A stretch of 64,000 nucleotides of DNA from CAVTJL01 sp963735065 (GCA_963735065.1 CAVTJL010000001.1:992001-1056000); one strand, 5' to 3'; counted from the stretch's first letter, positions 17,141 through 26,344 are shown. Notes: generated by a model from the sequence alone, not told the origin. A program made the numbers and translations.

Positions 17141-18049
17141 TCAGAATCCGAGGAGGTTCCGCACCGACGTCGGCCACTTGTCGAGGTCGAAGCCGTGGCG
17201 CTTCAAAAGGGCCAGCGTCACCCGCTCCATGCCGAAGCCGACGCAGGCCGTCTGTGCTATCTCGCCCGTGGCCGTCTTGATCTGCCAGATGTCGCCGAAA
17301 TGGGTCTCGTGATAGTTGAAGCTGAGGCAGGCGGTCAGCTTCTCCTCGCTCACGACCGGGATCAAGAGCTCGAACTTCAGCCGCTGCTCGCGCTGGCTGT
17401 TGGCCATGAACTTGCCGACCCGGCCGAAGAACGGATCGCTCGCGACATCGAGCTTCACGTCGAGCTCGAGCGACGTCATCAGCCGCTGGCCGCGCTCGAG
17501 CCACATCTCACGGAAGCTGATCACCTGCTCCGGCGTGCCGATGCGCACATACTCGCGCATCCGGAACAGCTGCATCCGCGTCGGGTCGGTCGAGGGCTCG
17601 TGGCGGAAGCAATAGGAGAAGACGTCGTAGAGCTTGCCCTCGGGCGGCATCGGGCCGCGCGAGGCGGTCATCGGGTAGAGCGGGTAGCAGGCGGCGGGCG
17701 TGACGACGACGTCGGTGGCCTTCTGCCCGCGGGTCCAGTCCAGGCCGCCCTCGAGATCGGCCAGCACCGCATGATGGGCCCGGTCGTCGCCCTCGAAGCT
17801 GTGCACGGTGCCGGCGAGGTGCGGGAAGCTCTTGAAGTACTCGCTCTCCTCGAAATGCTTGCGGCCCAGGCCGGGTGGGAAGCGCAGCACCTCGGCCCCG
17901 TCGCCCTCGCCGTAGCGGGTGACGAGGTTGTTGAACGACTCGACGATCTGCTCGAAGGCGCCGCTGCGGCCATAGAGGCCGTCGACGCCCATCGGGATGA
18001 GATAGCCGTGCTCGACCAGCTCGGTGAGGAAGGGCGGCTTGTCATCCAT
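17141..18049 (-). CDS. Amino acid:[carrier protein] ligase (SerRS-like)
   Basis: The 302-residue protein is a stand-alone class II aminoacyl-tRNA-synthetase catalytic core without a tRNA-binding arm. Motif 2 is CFRHEPSTDPTRMQLFRMRE (147-166) and motif 3 is GFGMERVTLAL (271-281). Cys121, Glu166 and Cys269 have exactly the spacing of the zinc ligands I recall for the Bradyrhizobium enzyme (131, 176, 279). The family activates glycine or alanine with ATP and loads it onto the phosphopantetheine arm of a small carrier protein. A carrier-protein gene is present two genes upstream. It lies 2 bp after the acyl-CoA dehydrogenase gene. Which amino acid is used cannot be read from sequence. Confidence 0.92.
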   Translation of the reverse strand: MDDKPPFLTELVEHGYLIPMGVDGLYGRSGAFEQIVESFNNLVTRYGEGDGAEVLRFPPGLGRKHFEESEYFKSFPHLAGTVHSFEGDDRAHHAVLADLEGGLDWTRGQKATDVVVTPAACYPLYPMTASRGPMPPEGKLYDVFSYCFRHEPSTDPTRMQLFRMREYVRIGTPEQVISFREMWLERGQRLMTSLELDVKLDVASDPFFGRVGKFMANSQREQRLKFELLIPVVSEEKLTACLSFNYHETHFGDIWQIKTATGEIAQTACVGFGMERVTLALLKRHGFDLDKWPTSVRNLLGF

Positions 18050-18051
18050 GG

Positions 18052-19212
18052 TCAGCTTACGAGCTCCAGATCGTGGCGGTGCACGAGCAACAGGTTGGCC
18101 GTGTTGCCGAAGATGCGGTCGTTGCTCACCATCAGCGCAGCCGAGAGGACGTCGCGCAGGTGGCGGCCGACGCTGAACTTGGTGTCGTTCTTGTAGCCGT
18201 TGATCCCGCAGATCAGCAGCGCGTGGTTCACGACCTGCACCACCATCTGCGAGGTGCCGGTCTTGAGATTGTTCATCTCGACCGCGAGCGAGATCGACGA
18301 GACGCGGTCGGGATGCTCGGTGGCCTCGGCGTAGCGCTTGAGGGCGGCCACGACGTTCGACTTCATGAGCTGCAGCATGCTCACCGCCTCGGCGAGGCGG
18401 AGGGCGCCGGGCGGCGTCTGCCCCGGCTTCTTGCGTGCCTCGGCGCGCACGAAGGCCTGGGCCCGCGCCACCGCATCGGTCGCGATGCCGAGCCAGAGGC
18501 TGCTCCAGGTAAGATGCGAGACCGGCAGCATGGTCTGCGCCGAGATGTCGGCATAGGGGATCGGCAGGATCTGGTCGGTGCTGCCCGAGGCTCGCAGGAT
18601 GTAGCCGTTGCTGCAGGTGCCCCGCATCCCCAGCGTGTCCCAGCCCGAGGTCGGCTCGAGGCGGCTCTCTTCCTTGGGCACCACCACGAGCACCTGGTCG
18701 GAGGGCGGCGATTCGGGCGTCCGGCGTGCCGTGGCCAGGATGGCGTCGGAATGGGCGCCATAGGAGATGACCGTGGCGTTCTTCTCGAGCGAGAAACGGT
18801 CCTCGTCCCTCGCGACGGCGCAGGAGCTGCTGCGGACGTCGCCGCCGATGCCGGCCTCCGAGGTGGCCGAGGCGAGAAGCAGCTGCTCGCCCGCCAATCG
18901 TCGCATGAAGCCCCGATGCCACTCGGAGCTCAGGCCATGCCGCACGATGCACGACACCTGGATCTGGTGCATCGCGTAGACCATCGCGGTGGCGGAGCAG
19001 CCCTGACCCAGGGCGTGACAAATAGCCGCGACCTCGGTGAGGCCGACGCCGGCTCCGCCCAGCTCGGTCGGCACCATGACGCCGAGAAGGCCTTCTTCCT
19101 TGAGCGCCGCGATCGCCTCGCTCGGAAACCTGGCTTCCCGATCCACCTGGTCTGCGTGGCTTGCCGCGACGCCGGAAGCGATCTGCTTGGCCCGGCCGAG
19201 AAGGGAGCTCAC
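18052..19212 (-). CDS. Acyl-CoA dehydrogenase-like flavoprotein
   Basis: The 386-residue protein follows the acyl-CoA dehydrogenase plan: helical N-domain with GLLGVMVPTELGGAGVGLTEVAAICHALG (about 41-69), middle beta domain with LLASATSEAGIGGD (about 110-125), and C-terminal helical domain. The usual catalytic Glu position is hard to place in the C-terminal part. It overlaps the carrier-protein start by four bases and is followed within 2 bp by the ligase. It may oxidise an aminoacyl or acyl group held on that carrier protein, as related enzymes do in non-ribosomal pathways. That substrate is an inference from context. Confidence 0.85.
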   Translation of the reverse strand: MSSLLGRAKQIASGVAASHADQVDREARFPSEAIAALKEEGLLGVMVPTELGGAGVGLTEVAAICHALGQGCSATAMVYAMHQIQVSCIVRHGLSSEWHRGFMRRLAGEQLLLASATSEAGIGGDVRSSSCAVARDEDRFSLEKNATVISYGAHSDAILATARRTPESPPSDQVLVVVPKEESRLEPTSGWDTLGMRGTCSNGYILRASGSTDQILPIPYADISAQTMLPVSHLTWSSLWLGIATDAVARAQAFVRAEARKKPGQTPPGALRLAEAVSMLQLMKSNVVAALKRYAEATEHPDRVSSISLAVEMNNLKTGTSQMVVQVVNHALLICGINGYKNDTKFSVGRHLRDVLSAALMVSNDRIFGNTANLLLVHRHDLELVS

Positions 19213-19460
19213 GCCGCGTCCTTCTCGGCGATGAGCTCGCTCACGGCAGCCTGGATCGAGGCGATGCTCTCGAACGTCTTGCGCTGCAGCATGCGGTCGG
19301 GGAACTCGACGTCGAACGTCTCCTCGAGGCCGAGCATCAAGTGCACGGTCGCGAAGGACGACAGTCCCGCAGCGTAGAGGTCGGCATCGTCGGCGAGGCT
19401 GCTGATGTCCGCCGACAGTTGCAGGTGCTCTTGGAGGAGTCCTCGGATCTGATCGTTCAT
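19209..19460 (-). CDS. Acyl/aminoacyl carrier protein
   Basis: The 83-residue carrier protein is a four-helix phosphopantetheine-binding fold. DLYAAGLSSFATVHLML (about 27-43) contains the attachment site. Ser35, followed by a hydrophobic residue as in the DSL motif, is the likely modified serine. VEFPDRMLQRKTFESI is typical of carriers that partner amino acid:[carrier protein] ligases. It is the first gene of the tight operon that continues to 11782. The ATG at 19460 was preferred to an upstream in-frame start because it begins the fold directly. A holo-ACP synthase must act on it from elsewhere. Confidence 0.9.
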   Translation of the reverse strand: MNDQIRGLLQEHLQLSADISSLADDADLYAAGLSSFATVHLMLGLEETFDVEFPDRMLQRKTFESIASIQAAVSELIAEKDAA

Positions 19461-19587
19461 TGGGCTGATGGGCGCTTCTTTGGTCTCTTTGCGGGCGATG
19501 TGCATATCAGAGAAGTCACCTCCTGGGGAGTCCTTTGCATCGGGCGGTGTATCGCCCGGTTCTGCGGAGGCGATACTCGTCGCCGGC

Positions 19588-20028
19588 TCATGCCCCCTGG
19601 AGCAACACCTCCACCGTCTTGATCACCTCTTCGACTGCCACGGGCTTTGTGAGGTATTCCTGGGCCCCGTAGCGAAGGCCGGCGACGACATCGCCTTGTT
19701 GCCATCGAGCAGTCAGCATCACGACGGGAATGCTGGAGGTCCGTCCCCGGCGGCGCAGCTCCTTGAGCGCGCCGAAACCGTCCAGCACCGGCATCGAGGC
19801 GTCGAGGACGATCGCGTCGGGTTGCTCGCGCTGGGCCGTCTCGACCCCATCCTGCCCGTCACGCGCGGTGACGACGGCATAGCCTCGGGTCGTGAACGCC
19901 ACGCGGAGGAGCTCGCACAGGTTCGCGTCGTCGTCGACAATGAGCACCTTGCCTCGCGGCGACGGGCCGTCCGACGGGCCCGATCCGTTGCCACGGATGG
20001 AGTCGATCACGCGACGGATCAGCGACAT
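19588..20028 (-). CDS. Single-domain response regulator (CheY-like receiver)
   Basis: The 146-residue protein is a receiver domain with a 25-residue N-terminal extension and no output domain. The acidic pocket is VDDD (about 31-34), the phospho-acceptor Asp76 (VLDASMPVLDG) and Lys128 (LTKP). It could act through protein contact in a phosphorelay. It lies 127 bp upstream of the carrier-protein operon on the same strand, so co-transcription is possible. No histidine kinase is adjacent, and the EPS genes diverge on its other side. Confidence 0.85.
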   Translation of the reverse strand: MSLIRRVIDSIRGNGSGPSDGPSPRGKVLIVDDDANLCELLRVAFTTRGYAVVTARDGQDGVETAQREQPDAIVLDASMPVLDGFGALKELRRRGRTSSIPVVMLTARWQQGDVVAGLRYGAQEYLTKPVAVEEVIKTVEVLLQGA

Positions 20029-20307
20029 GAGGCCTCAACTGCCGTGGCAGGTCCGCACGACCCACCCGCCACGCCATCCCTTGGGGCATGTCTGAAGGGG
20101 GGAGTCTCGGGCATGTTTTCCTTTTCACCGACTTTGGCGCTTATACTATCCTTGCATCGTCGGACGTGACCAGAGACATATTCGCGTCATCCTGGAGGTG
20201 GGCAGGAATGCACCCTTGAGGACGGCGGCTTGGTCCAGCCGGCGGCGCGGTGGTCGGCTCGCGATCTTCGGAGCCCTATGGCGGAACGCCTCGAGGGGAA
20301 GGCATAG

Positions 20308-21420
20308 ATGGCAGCATTCTGGCAGTCGAGCCGGGAGGACAAGGCCCGACAGATTCAGGTCCTCACCGGAGCCTCGATTGCGGGCGAGTTCGACCTGGGC
20401 GACGGGGCCCTGGGGCCGCGGCGGGGAAGGCCCCAGCGTCTGCGGTTCGAGCCCGAGGCGGAGCGTCGGTCGCGGGCAAAGCCCGCGCCGAAGCTCGAGA
20501 TGGTCGAGCCGACACCGGCGCCCGAGCCGGCGCCGCGGCCCCCGGCGCGGGCCCGTGTCGGGCCAGGCATCTATATCTATATCGCCTTGGTGGCGATCTC
20601 AGCCGTGGCAATCAACGCCTGGCTTCAGTCGACCAACCGCTTCTCGGTGGGCGCGACACCCGGCGAGGCGCTCCTCGGCCCGACCCTCACCGGCGCCGTG
20701 CGCCACCTTCTCGGGGGCGAGCCGGCCCAGGAGGTCGCGACCGGGCCGGGGCCCGCCACCGCCCCTGCTCCTGCCATCGCTACTCCTGCGACGGTCGCTG
20801 CAGAAGCCGAAGCCGCCGTGCCGGCGCCGGCGCCCGCGCCGGCGGCAGGGCCGGTCACGACCAGCATTCGGGCACCGGACAGGCCGGCAGCGGCGGAGCC
20901 TGCTGGCGTAAAGCCGGACGCCGATGCCCCGGCGCCATCGGCAGAGCCGGTCGCTTCGCCTGCGGCGACGGCCGCTGCCGCGCCGCCCGTCTCGGCGCCG
21001 GCGTCGGTCACCTCGACCCCGTCGTCCGCCGAGACGCAGCCCGCGACCGCCCTCGATCTCGTCGCCACGCAGGACATCTATTATCGTGTCGGCCCCGGCG
21101 ATGATCAGTCCTATGGCGGCCGGCTCGTGAAGGGTCAGCGGGTCCGCGTCCTGGGCCGCAGCGGTGACTGGTATCGGTTCCGCCTCGCCGACGGCTCGCT
21201 CGGCTATGTTCCGGTGCGGGCGCTCGAGGCGATGCCGGGCGAGCAGGGGGTGCCTCCTCTGCCCGCAGCACCGGCCGCCGTGGCGCCTGCCCAGCCCCCG
21301 GTGCCGCCCCAGCAGACGACGCCGACCCAGCAGACGGCGCCCGTCTCGCGGGTCGAGGCTGCCCCCGCGGCCGCTGCCGACGCCGTCGCCGCTCAAGACG
21401 CCTCAGGATGTCGTGGCTGA
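20308..21420 (+). CDS. SH3-domain membrane protein, N-terminal part (frameshifted)
   Basis: The 370-residue reading frame has a cytoplasmic N-terminus, one membrane helix (about 88-105, IYIYIALVAISAVAINAWL), a long Ala/Pro-rich linker, and an SH3-like domain (about 247-312) with YYRVGPGDDQSYGGRLVKGQRVRVLGRSGDWYRF-type pattern given here by position. It then ends shortly after a second Ala/Pro linker. The downstream frame +1 continues the same linker composition and a second SH3 domain. I read both as one gene split by a one-base change between about 21375 and 21410. It is next to exopolysaccharide genes, so a cell-envelope role is plausible. Confidence 0.68.
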   Translation: MAAFWQSSREDKARQIQVLTGASIAGEFDLGDGALGPRRGRPQRLRFEPEAERRSRAKPAPKLEMVEPTPAPEPAPRPPARARVGPGIYIYIALVAISAVAINAWLQSTNRFSVGATPGEALLGPTLTGAVRHLLGGEPAQEVATGPGPATAPAPAIATPATVAAEAEAAVPAPAPAPAAGPVTTSIRAPDRPAAAEPAGVKPDADAPAPSAEPVASPAATAAAAPPVSAPASVTSTPSSAETQPATALDLVATQDIYYRVGPGDDQSYGGRLVKGQRVRVLGRSGDWYRFRLADGSLGYVPVRALEAMPGEQGVPPLPAAPAAVAPAQPPVPPQQTTPTQQTAPVSRVEAAPAAAADAVAAQDASGCRG

Positions 21421-22039
21421 AACGCCGCCGCCGGCGGAGACGAAGGCATCCGGCGCTCCGCCGCAGCCGCAAGGCGCGGCGGCGGCATCGGTGTCGCCGC
21501 CACCTGCCGCTCAGCTGCCCGTGGTGCTGCAGGCCAGCGATGCCGGGACCGTGCCGACGCAGCCTCCCGGACCCTCGCCCCGGACGGTCGCGCCGAGCGG
21601 GGCTGTGGCGGAACCGCTGCGCGAGCCCCCTCCGGCCGAGGCCACCGCGCTGCCTGACGCTGGTGTCGCCAAGGCTCCGGCATCGGGACCCGTCCAGGCG
21701 GCGCCCGCAGCGCCTCCGGCCGAGCCCGCTGCGGCGTCGCCGGGCGCGCGGGAGACATCAGCGTCTGCCGGCGGCGGGGAGCAGGCTTCGACGGTCCAGG
21801 CTGGCCCAACGACCCCCGTCGCCGCCGGAGCGCCCTACATCGTCCGCTCGGACGTGCAGTACCGCGACGCTCCCAGCCTGACGTCGAACGTGCTGGGCTT
21901 TCTCCATCCCGGCCAGCGCCTCCTCGTCACGCGTGAGGAGGGCGGCTGGTACGCGTTCCACTTTCCGAGCGCACCCAACGAGAAGGCGGCCTGGGTGTCC
22001 CGTTACTTCGTGGCGCCCGCCGACGCGGCCTCGCAGTAG
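21413..22039 (+). CDS. SH3-domain protein, C-terminal part (frameshifted)
   Basis: This frame encodes Ala/Pro-rich linker followed by a bacterial SH3 domain (IVRSDVQYRDAPSLTSNVLG, then GWYAFHFP and AAWVSRYF) near the C-terminus. Upstream of about 21400 the same frame turns arginine-rich, a sign that it is not the native frame there. The only nearby in-frame start is GTG 21413, overlapping the previous stop by eight bases. It is best seen as the missing C-terminus of the preceding gene. Either a real frameshift or a sequencing error in the G+C-rich linker is possible. Confidence 0.6.
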   Translation: MAETPPPAETKASGAPPQPQGAAAASVSPPPAAQLPVVLQASDAGTVPTQPPGPSPRTVAPSGAVAEPLREPPPAEATALPDAGVAKAPASGPVQAAPAAPPAEPAAASPGARETSASAGGGEQASTVQAGPTTPVAAGAPYIVRSDVQYRDAPSLTSNVLGFLHPGQRLLVTREEGGWYAFHFPSAPNEKAAWVSRYFVAPADAASQ

Positions 22040-22089
22040 GGCGGCCGACCGCCCCAGGAGCGGCCGAAGCACGTGGAACGGACGTCGCG

Positions 22090-23310
22090 ATGACGACCCT
22101 TTGCTACCTGATCCCGGCGTTTCCCGGCGTGACGCACGTGCTCTTCTGGCGCGAGGTCCGGCGCCTGCGCGAGCGCGGTGCCGAGGTCCGGATCGCCTCG
22201 ACGCGGCGACCGCAGCAGCTGCCGCCGCATCGCTTCGCCGCCGAGCCCTGCTTTTATGCCTGGCCGCCGACGCGCGCCGTGCTGGGCGGCCTGCCTCGCC
22301 CGGGGCAGCTCGTGGCACAGATCCGCTTTGCGCTGGGCCTCGCGGAAGGCGGCTGGCGCGAGCGGCTCAAGGTTCTGGCGATGCTGCCGGCGAGCTGGAT
22401 GCTCGCATCGTTCCTGCGCAGCGCGCGGATCGACCATCTCCACGTTCATTCCTTCGCCGACAGCGCCTATCTCGCAGCCCTGGCCCATCTCGTCTGCGGC
22501 GTGCCCTATAGCCCCGTCCTTCATGGCGGCCTCAGGGTCTACGGGCTCAATCACGCGGCCAAGCTCCGCCATGCCGCCTTCGCCTGCGGCGTCTCGGCGA
22601 GCATGCGGGAGGAGATCGAGGCGGTGCGGCCCGGCATCGCGCTGCCGGAGGACATCGCCTGCGGCGTCGACCTCGAGACCTTCGCCTTCGCCGAGCGGGC
22701 ACCCGGCGACAGGCTGAGGCTCATCAGCGTGGGCCGCATGGACCACTGCAAGGGGATCGGCTTCACGCTCGAGGCGATCGCCCGGCTGCGCGGGGAGGTC
22801 GACGTCACCTACACGCTGGTCGGCTCGGGCCCGCACGAGAGCGACATTCTGGACCATGTCCGACGTCTGGGCCTGGGCGACCGGGTCTCCTTTCTCGGCC
22901 CGCGCGGCCAGGAGGAGGTCGTCGAGCTCCTGCACCAGCATGACGTGGCCATGCTCACGAGCTACGGCGACGGCGAGACCACCGCCATCGCCATCCGCGA
23001 GGCGATGGCGAGCGGCATGCCGGTGATCATGAGCCGGGTCGGCGATGCCGAGACCATGATCGAGCCCGAGGTCACGGGCCTCCTCGTCCCGCAGACCGAC
23101 GTGGATGCCATCGCCCAGGCCATCCGCTGGTTCGCCCTGCACCGCGCCCGAATCGCCGAGATGGGGCGGGCCGCGCGCCGCGAGGCCGAGCGGGCCTTCG
23201 GCGATGATGTCGGACCCGCCCGCCTCCTCCGCGCGATCGAGGCGCGCGCCGGCACAGGCTCCCAGGCGTCGCGCGGCGGCCAGTCCAGGGCGACGGCGCC
23301 CACGGCCTAG
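22090..23310 (+). CDS. Glycosyltransferase family 4 (EPS biosynthesis)
   Basis: The 406-residue GT-B fold enzyme has LISVGRMDHCKGIGFTLEAI (about 214-233), the start of the nucleotide-sugar-binding domain. TYTLVGSGP and GDGETTAIAIREAMASGMPVI contain the paired glutamates that bind the donor sugar diphosphate. Its arrangement resembles the colanic-acid/EPS transferases of the WcaL/AmsK type. It follows the split SH3 gene by 50 bp on the same strand and converges on another glycosyltransferase with only 13 bp between. It should add one sugar to a lipid-linked repeat unit at the inner membrane. Sugar specificity is not predictable. Confidence 0.85.
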   Translation: MTTLCYLIPAFPGVTHVLFWREVRRLRERGAEVRIASTRRPQQLPPHRFAAEPCFYAWPPTRAVLGGLPRPGQLVAQIRFALGLAEGGWRERLKVLAMLPASWMLASFLRSARIDHLHVHSFADSAYLAALAHLVCGVPYSPVLHGGLRVYGLNHAAKLRHAAFACGVSASMREEIEAVRPGIALPEDIACGVDLETFAFAERAPGDRLRLISVGRMDHCKGIGFTLEAIARLRGEVDVTYTLVGSGPHESDILDHVRRLGLGDRVSFLGPRGQEEVVELLHQHDVAMLTSYGDGETTAIAIREAMASGMPVIMSRVGDAETMIEPEVTGLLVPQTDVDAIAQAIRWFALHRARIAEMGRAARREAERAFGDDVGPARLLRAIEARAGTGSQASRGGQSRATAPTA

Positions 23311-23323
23311 GCATCGGGGATGC

Positions 23324-24523
23324 TCAGCCTCGGGGAGGCAGCTGCTCGAGCTCGTCCAGCGCGTCCGCGAGCGCCTTGTCGAGGGCGGCGAAGGAATGGG
23401 TCGACACGACCCAGTCGCGGCCCGAGCGGCCAAGGCGCTCCGCGCGCTCGGGTGCTGCCAGAAGCTCGCGAACGCGGACGGTGAGGTCGTCGAGATCGGT
23501 GGCGATGGCGGCGTCGCGGCCGTCCACGAGGTCCAGGCCCTCGGCGCCCACCGGCGTCGTCACGACCGGGCGACCGCTCGCGAGCGCCTCGAGGATCTTG
23601 TACTTGGTGCCCGAGCCCGAGGTCAGCGGTGCCGCGACGAGCGCGGCGCGCGCGATGTAGGGGCGAATGTCGTCGACGGCGCCGGTGATCTCGACGGACG
23701 GGACCTGCGCCGCGGCGGCCTGCATCTCGGCCGTGGGATCGCGCCCGACGAGCTGGACGCGGTGCGGCACGCCTGCGGCGGCAAGGCGCCGCGCCGTCTC
23801 GATCAGGTGCAGGGCCGCGGCATTGTTGGGCCAGTAGCCGTAGGAGCCGGTGTAGACGATGAGGCCGGGCTCGGGCGCGGTGCCGTCGGGAGCGTAGGCG
23901 TCGGTGTCGATGGCGTTGGGCAGGACCGCCACCCTCGGCAGCCGGAGCTGGTCCCGGTAGATGGCCGCGTCGGCGGCGGAGACCGCCCAGACGGCGTCCA
24001 CCTCGCGCAGCCGGCGCTCGAGCGCGCACACATTGCGCCAGAAGAGGAAGGCTTTGGGTCGCGCGGCCCAGGGCTGCTCCGCCAGAATGCCGCGCCACAG
24101 GCGCAATTCCACATTGTGGGTGTCGACGACGAGGTGCCTGGAGCAGCCCTCGAGCGGTCGTGCCAGATGGGCGAGCCAGGTGTCGCCCACGACCACGAGG
24201 TCGGCCTTGAGGTCGCTTATCGCCCGACGCAGGCGCGCGATCCTGCGGGGCGAGAGCGCCTTGGCGTAGAGCATGCCCTCGCCCGCGGCAAAGGCCCGGA
24301 GATGGCCGGTGAGCACGCCCAGCCTGGACTGACGCCGCGGGGCCAGCGCGTGGATGTCCTGCGTCAGGGCGTGGCGCCGCTCGTCGAGGGGTGGTCGTGC
24401 GTCGATCGCATAGACGCGCACGGCGCCGCGCCGCTGCAGGGCCTGCCACAGCGCGTTGACGCGCAGGCTGTGGCCGGAGCGCGGCGGCTCGGGAGCGCAG
24501 GTCGTGAGGTAGACGATACGCAT
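23324..24523 (-). CDS. Glycosyltransferase family 4 (EPS biosynthesis)
   Basis: The 399-residue GT-B enzyme starts at MRIVYLTTCAPEPPRSGHSLR, a pattern shared with EPS transferases that begin with a nucleotide-fold strand and an S-G-H acceptor loop. The C-terminal domain has GLIVYTGSYGYWPNNAAA and PLTSGSGTKYKILEALASGRPVV, the donor-binding region. Similar enzymes occur in exosortase-associated EPS loci. It is downstream of the WbaP-like initiating transferase gene on the same strand with a 108-bp gap. It probably adds a sugar to the lipid-linked intermediate. Confidence 0.84.
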   Translation of the reverse strand: MRIVYLTTCAPEPPRSGHSLRVNALWQALQRRGAVRVYAIDARPPLDERRHALTQDIHALAPRRQSRLGVLTGHLRAFAAGEGMLYAKALSPRRIARLRRAISDLKADLVVVGDTWLAHLARPLEGCSRHLVVDTHNVELRLWRGILAEQPWAARPKAFLFWRNVCALERRLREVDAVWAVSAADAAIYRDQLRLPRVAVLPNAIDTDAYAPDGTAPEPGLIVYTGSYGYWPNNAAALHLIETARRLAAAGVPHRVQLVGRDPTAEMQAAAAQVPSVEITGAVDDIRPYIARAALVAAPLTSGSGTKYKILEALASGRPVVTTPVGAEGLDLVDGRDAAIATDLDDLTVRVRELLAAPERAERLGRSGRDWVVSTHSFAALDKALADALDELEQLPPRG

Positions 24524-24631
24524 CGGGCTCAGCCTCGGATCGGCGCGTGGAGGATGGGGCGGGGACGCGGCTGCACGGCCGGGCCCGTCTCGTCGCCGCA
24601 GGGCGCGTCGCCCACCGCTGCTCCGCCGCCG

Positions 24632-26089
24632 CTACTTGCCGTCGGCCGTCAGGACCGAGATGACGGTGCGATAGATGATCCAGAGGTCGAGCGAGACCGA
24701 GATGTTCCGGACATAGTAGGTGTCCATCGCGATCCGCTCGCGGAAGGTGCGCCGGTTGCGCCCCGAGACCTGCCAGTAGCCGGTGATCCCGGGCCGGATC
24801 AGGCTCAGGATCGCTCGGGCGGGGCCGAGCTTCTTGAGCTCGTCGAAGGTGTAGGGGCGGGGCCCGACCATGCTCATGTCGCCCCTCAGGACGTTGATGA
24901 GCTGCGGCAGCTCGTCGAGGCTCGTGGCTCGCAGCAGCCTGCCCACCCGGGTGACCCTGGGGTCGTTGGTCAGCTTGTGGAAGCGCTCGTACTCGGCCTG
25001 GGCGGTGGGGTTGGTGAGGAAGTAGCGCTGCAGGCGCTGATCGCCGTCGATGTGCATCGAGCGGAACTTGAGCGCGGTGAAGCTCCGCTCGTCCCCTGCC
25101 CAGCGCGGCTGGCGGTAGAAGACGGAGCCCCGGCTGTCGATCTTCACCATGAGTGCCAGCAGGACGAGGATCGGGAACAGGAGGATCAGCGCCGAGGCGC
25201 TCGCGACGATGTCGAAGGTGCGCTTGACGAACGCCGCGGGTGGCGAGAGGCGGTCGCTCTTGACCTCGATGGTCAAGAGGGCGCCGAGGTTGCGCACCTC
25301 GGACTTGAGGCTGATCAGATCGTGACATTCGGGGACCAGCAGCACGCGCTCGAAGATGCCCGACGTATAGAGCCTGAGAAGCGTGCTGCGCTCGATCAGG
25401 CGCTCGATCACGATCGCCGTGGTGCAGAGCTGCAGCTGGCTGCTGACGCGCGCGAGCTCGTTGGAGCGCACCAGGGGCACGCCCTGCTCGTCCTCGGGCA
25501 GGTAGATCGAGTTGTCGTCGACGACGCAGATCGGCGTGTAGCCCAGATGCGGGTCGAGGTGCAGCTGGCGGACGACCTCGGCGGCGCCGTCGCCGCCCCC
25601 GAAGACGACGGCGGGCTCCTGCCAGCGGCCGAGCCGGATCAGGATGCGCCGGGCGATCGGATCGATGATGACGAGCAGAGCGGCCAGCAGGACCTCGGCC
25701 ACATGCAGGGATCGCAGGCTGGTCTGCGCGTAGTCTTCATACCGCACGAGATGAAGGAGCATCTCGAGGGCGAGCGCGGCCAGCAACGCCAGGCCGGAGG
25801 CGATGAGCGCCTGGCGCAGCCGGAGCGAGCGGATCAGGCCGTGGCCCGGATAAAGGCCCGAGATCAGCTTGGCGAGCGGGAAGCAGACGACCGCCGGCAG
25901 GAGCATGAGCTCCGCCCTGTTGGCGGAGCCGGCGATCGGCATGGGCCAGAGTGTCAGGCCGAGGGTCACGAGGATCACGAGCAGGTCGGCGAGAAACATC
26001 AGCCGGGCCGTCGTCGCCTTGGCCACGTAGCCGAGACGCGGCCGGCGTGCTGCACGGTTCTTGTGGCGCAGGAGGACGTTAGTATTCAT
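24632..26089 (-). CDS. Undecaprenyl-phosphate sugar phosphotransferase (WbaP/EpsE-like)
   Basis: The 485-residue polytopic protein starts EPS repeat-unit synthesis by moving a sugar-1-phosphate onto undecaprenyl phosphate. It has about four N-terminal helices, a central CoA-binding/Rossmann-like region (about 155-265), a helix (about 290-310) and the catalytic bacterial sugar-transferase domain (about 285-485). In that domain TSLDELPQLINVLRGDMSMV, GPRPY and RPGITGYWQVSGR are seen. Its full length with the N-terminal half matches WbaP rather than the short PglC type. It is divergent across about 255 bp from the Wzc-like co-polymerase gene. Confidence 0.9.
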   Translation of the reverse strand: MNTNVLLRHKNRAARRPRLGYVAKATTARLMFLADLLVILVTLGLTLWPMPIAGSANRAELMLLPAVVCFPLAKLISGLYPGHGLIRSLRLRQALIASGLALLAALALEMLLHLVRYEDYAQTSLRSLHVAEVLLAALLVIIDPIARRILIRLGRWQEPAVVFGGGDGAAEVVRQLHLDPHLGYTPICVVDDNSIYLPEDEQGVPLVRSNELARVSSQLQLCTTAIVIERLIERSTLLRLYTSGIFERVLLVPECHDLISLKSEVRNLGALLTIEVKSDRLSPPAAFVKRTFDIVASASALILLFPILVLLALMVKIDSRGSVFYRQPRWAGDERSFTALKFRSMHIDGDQRLQRYFLTNPTAQAEYERFHKLTNDPRVTRVGRLLRATSLDELPQLINVLRGDMSMVGPRPYTFDELKKLGPARAILSLIRPGITGYWQVSGRNRRTFRERIAMDTYYVRNISVSLDLWIIYRTVISVLTADGK

Positions 26090-26344
26090 GCTCGTCTATC
26101 ATGAGGACGCTTGGCCGCCGCTGATTGCGCCGGGCGCCTTAGGATGAAAATCCCAATCCAATTCCCTGTGGCATCATAGTCGAGGATTCCTGAGGCGACG
26201 AGCATCGATTGGTGACAGGATCGACTATATGGTGAACAGGTACCGCCTGACTGCGAGCGATATCGACATGCGTTCGGCACTTGGATACTCCCTGTCCCGG
26301 CCTCGGCTCGGCCATCTGCTGTGCGCCGACAGCTCGGCAAGGCC

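Noticed and set aside
23105..26104. A 999-codon open frame on the plus strand opposite two EPS genes
   Set aside because: Its composition is Arg/Gly/Ala-rich without domains, and the minus strand holds a glycosyltransferase and a WbaP-like enzyme with full motifs. Long antisense frames are expected at this G+C content.
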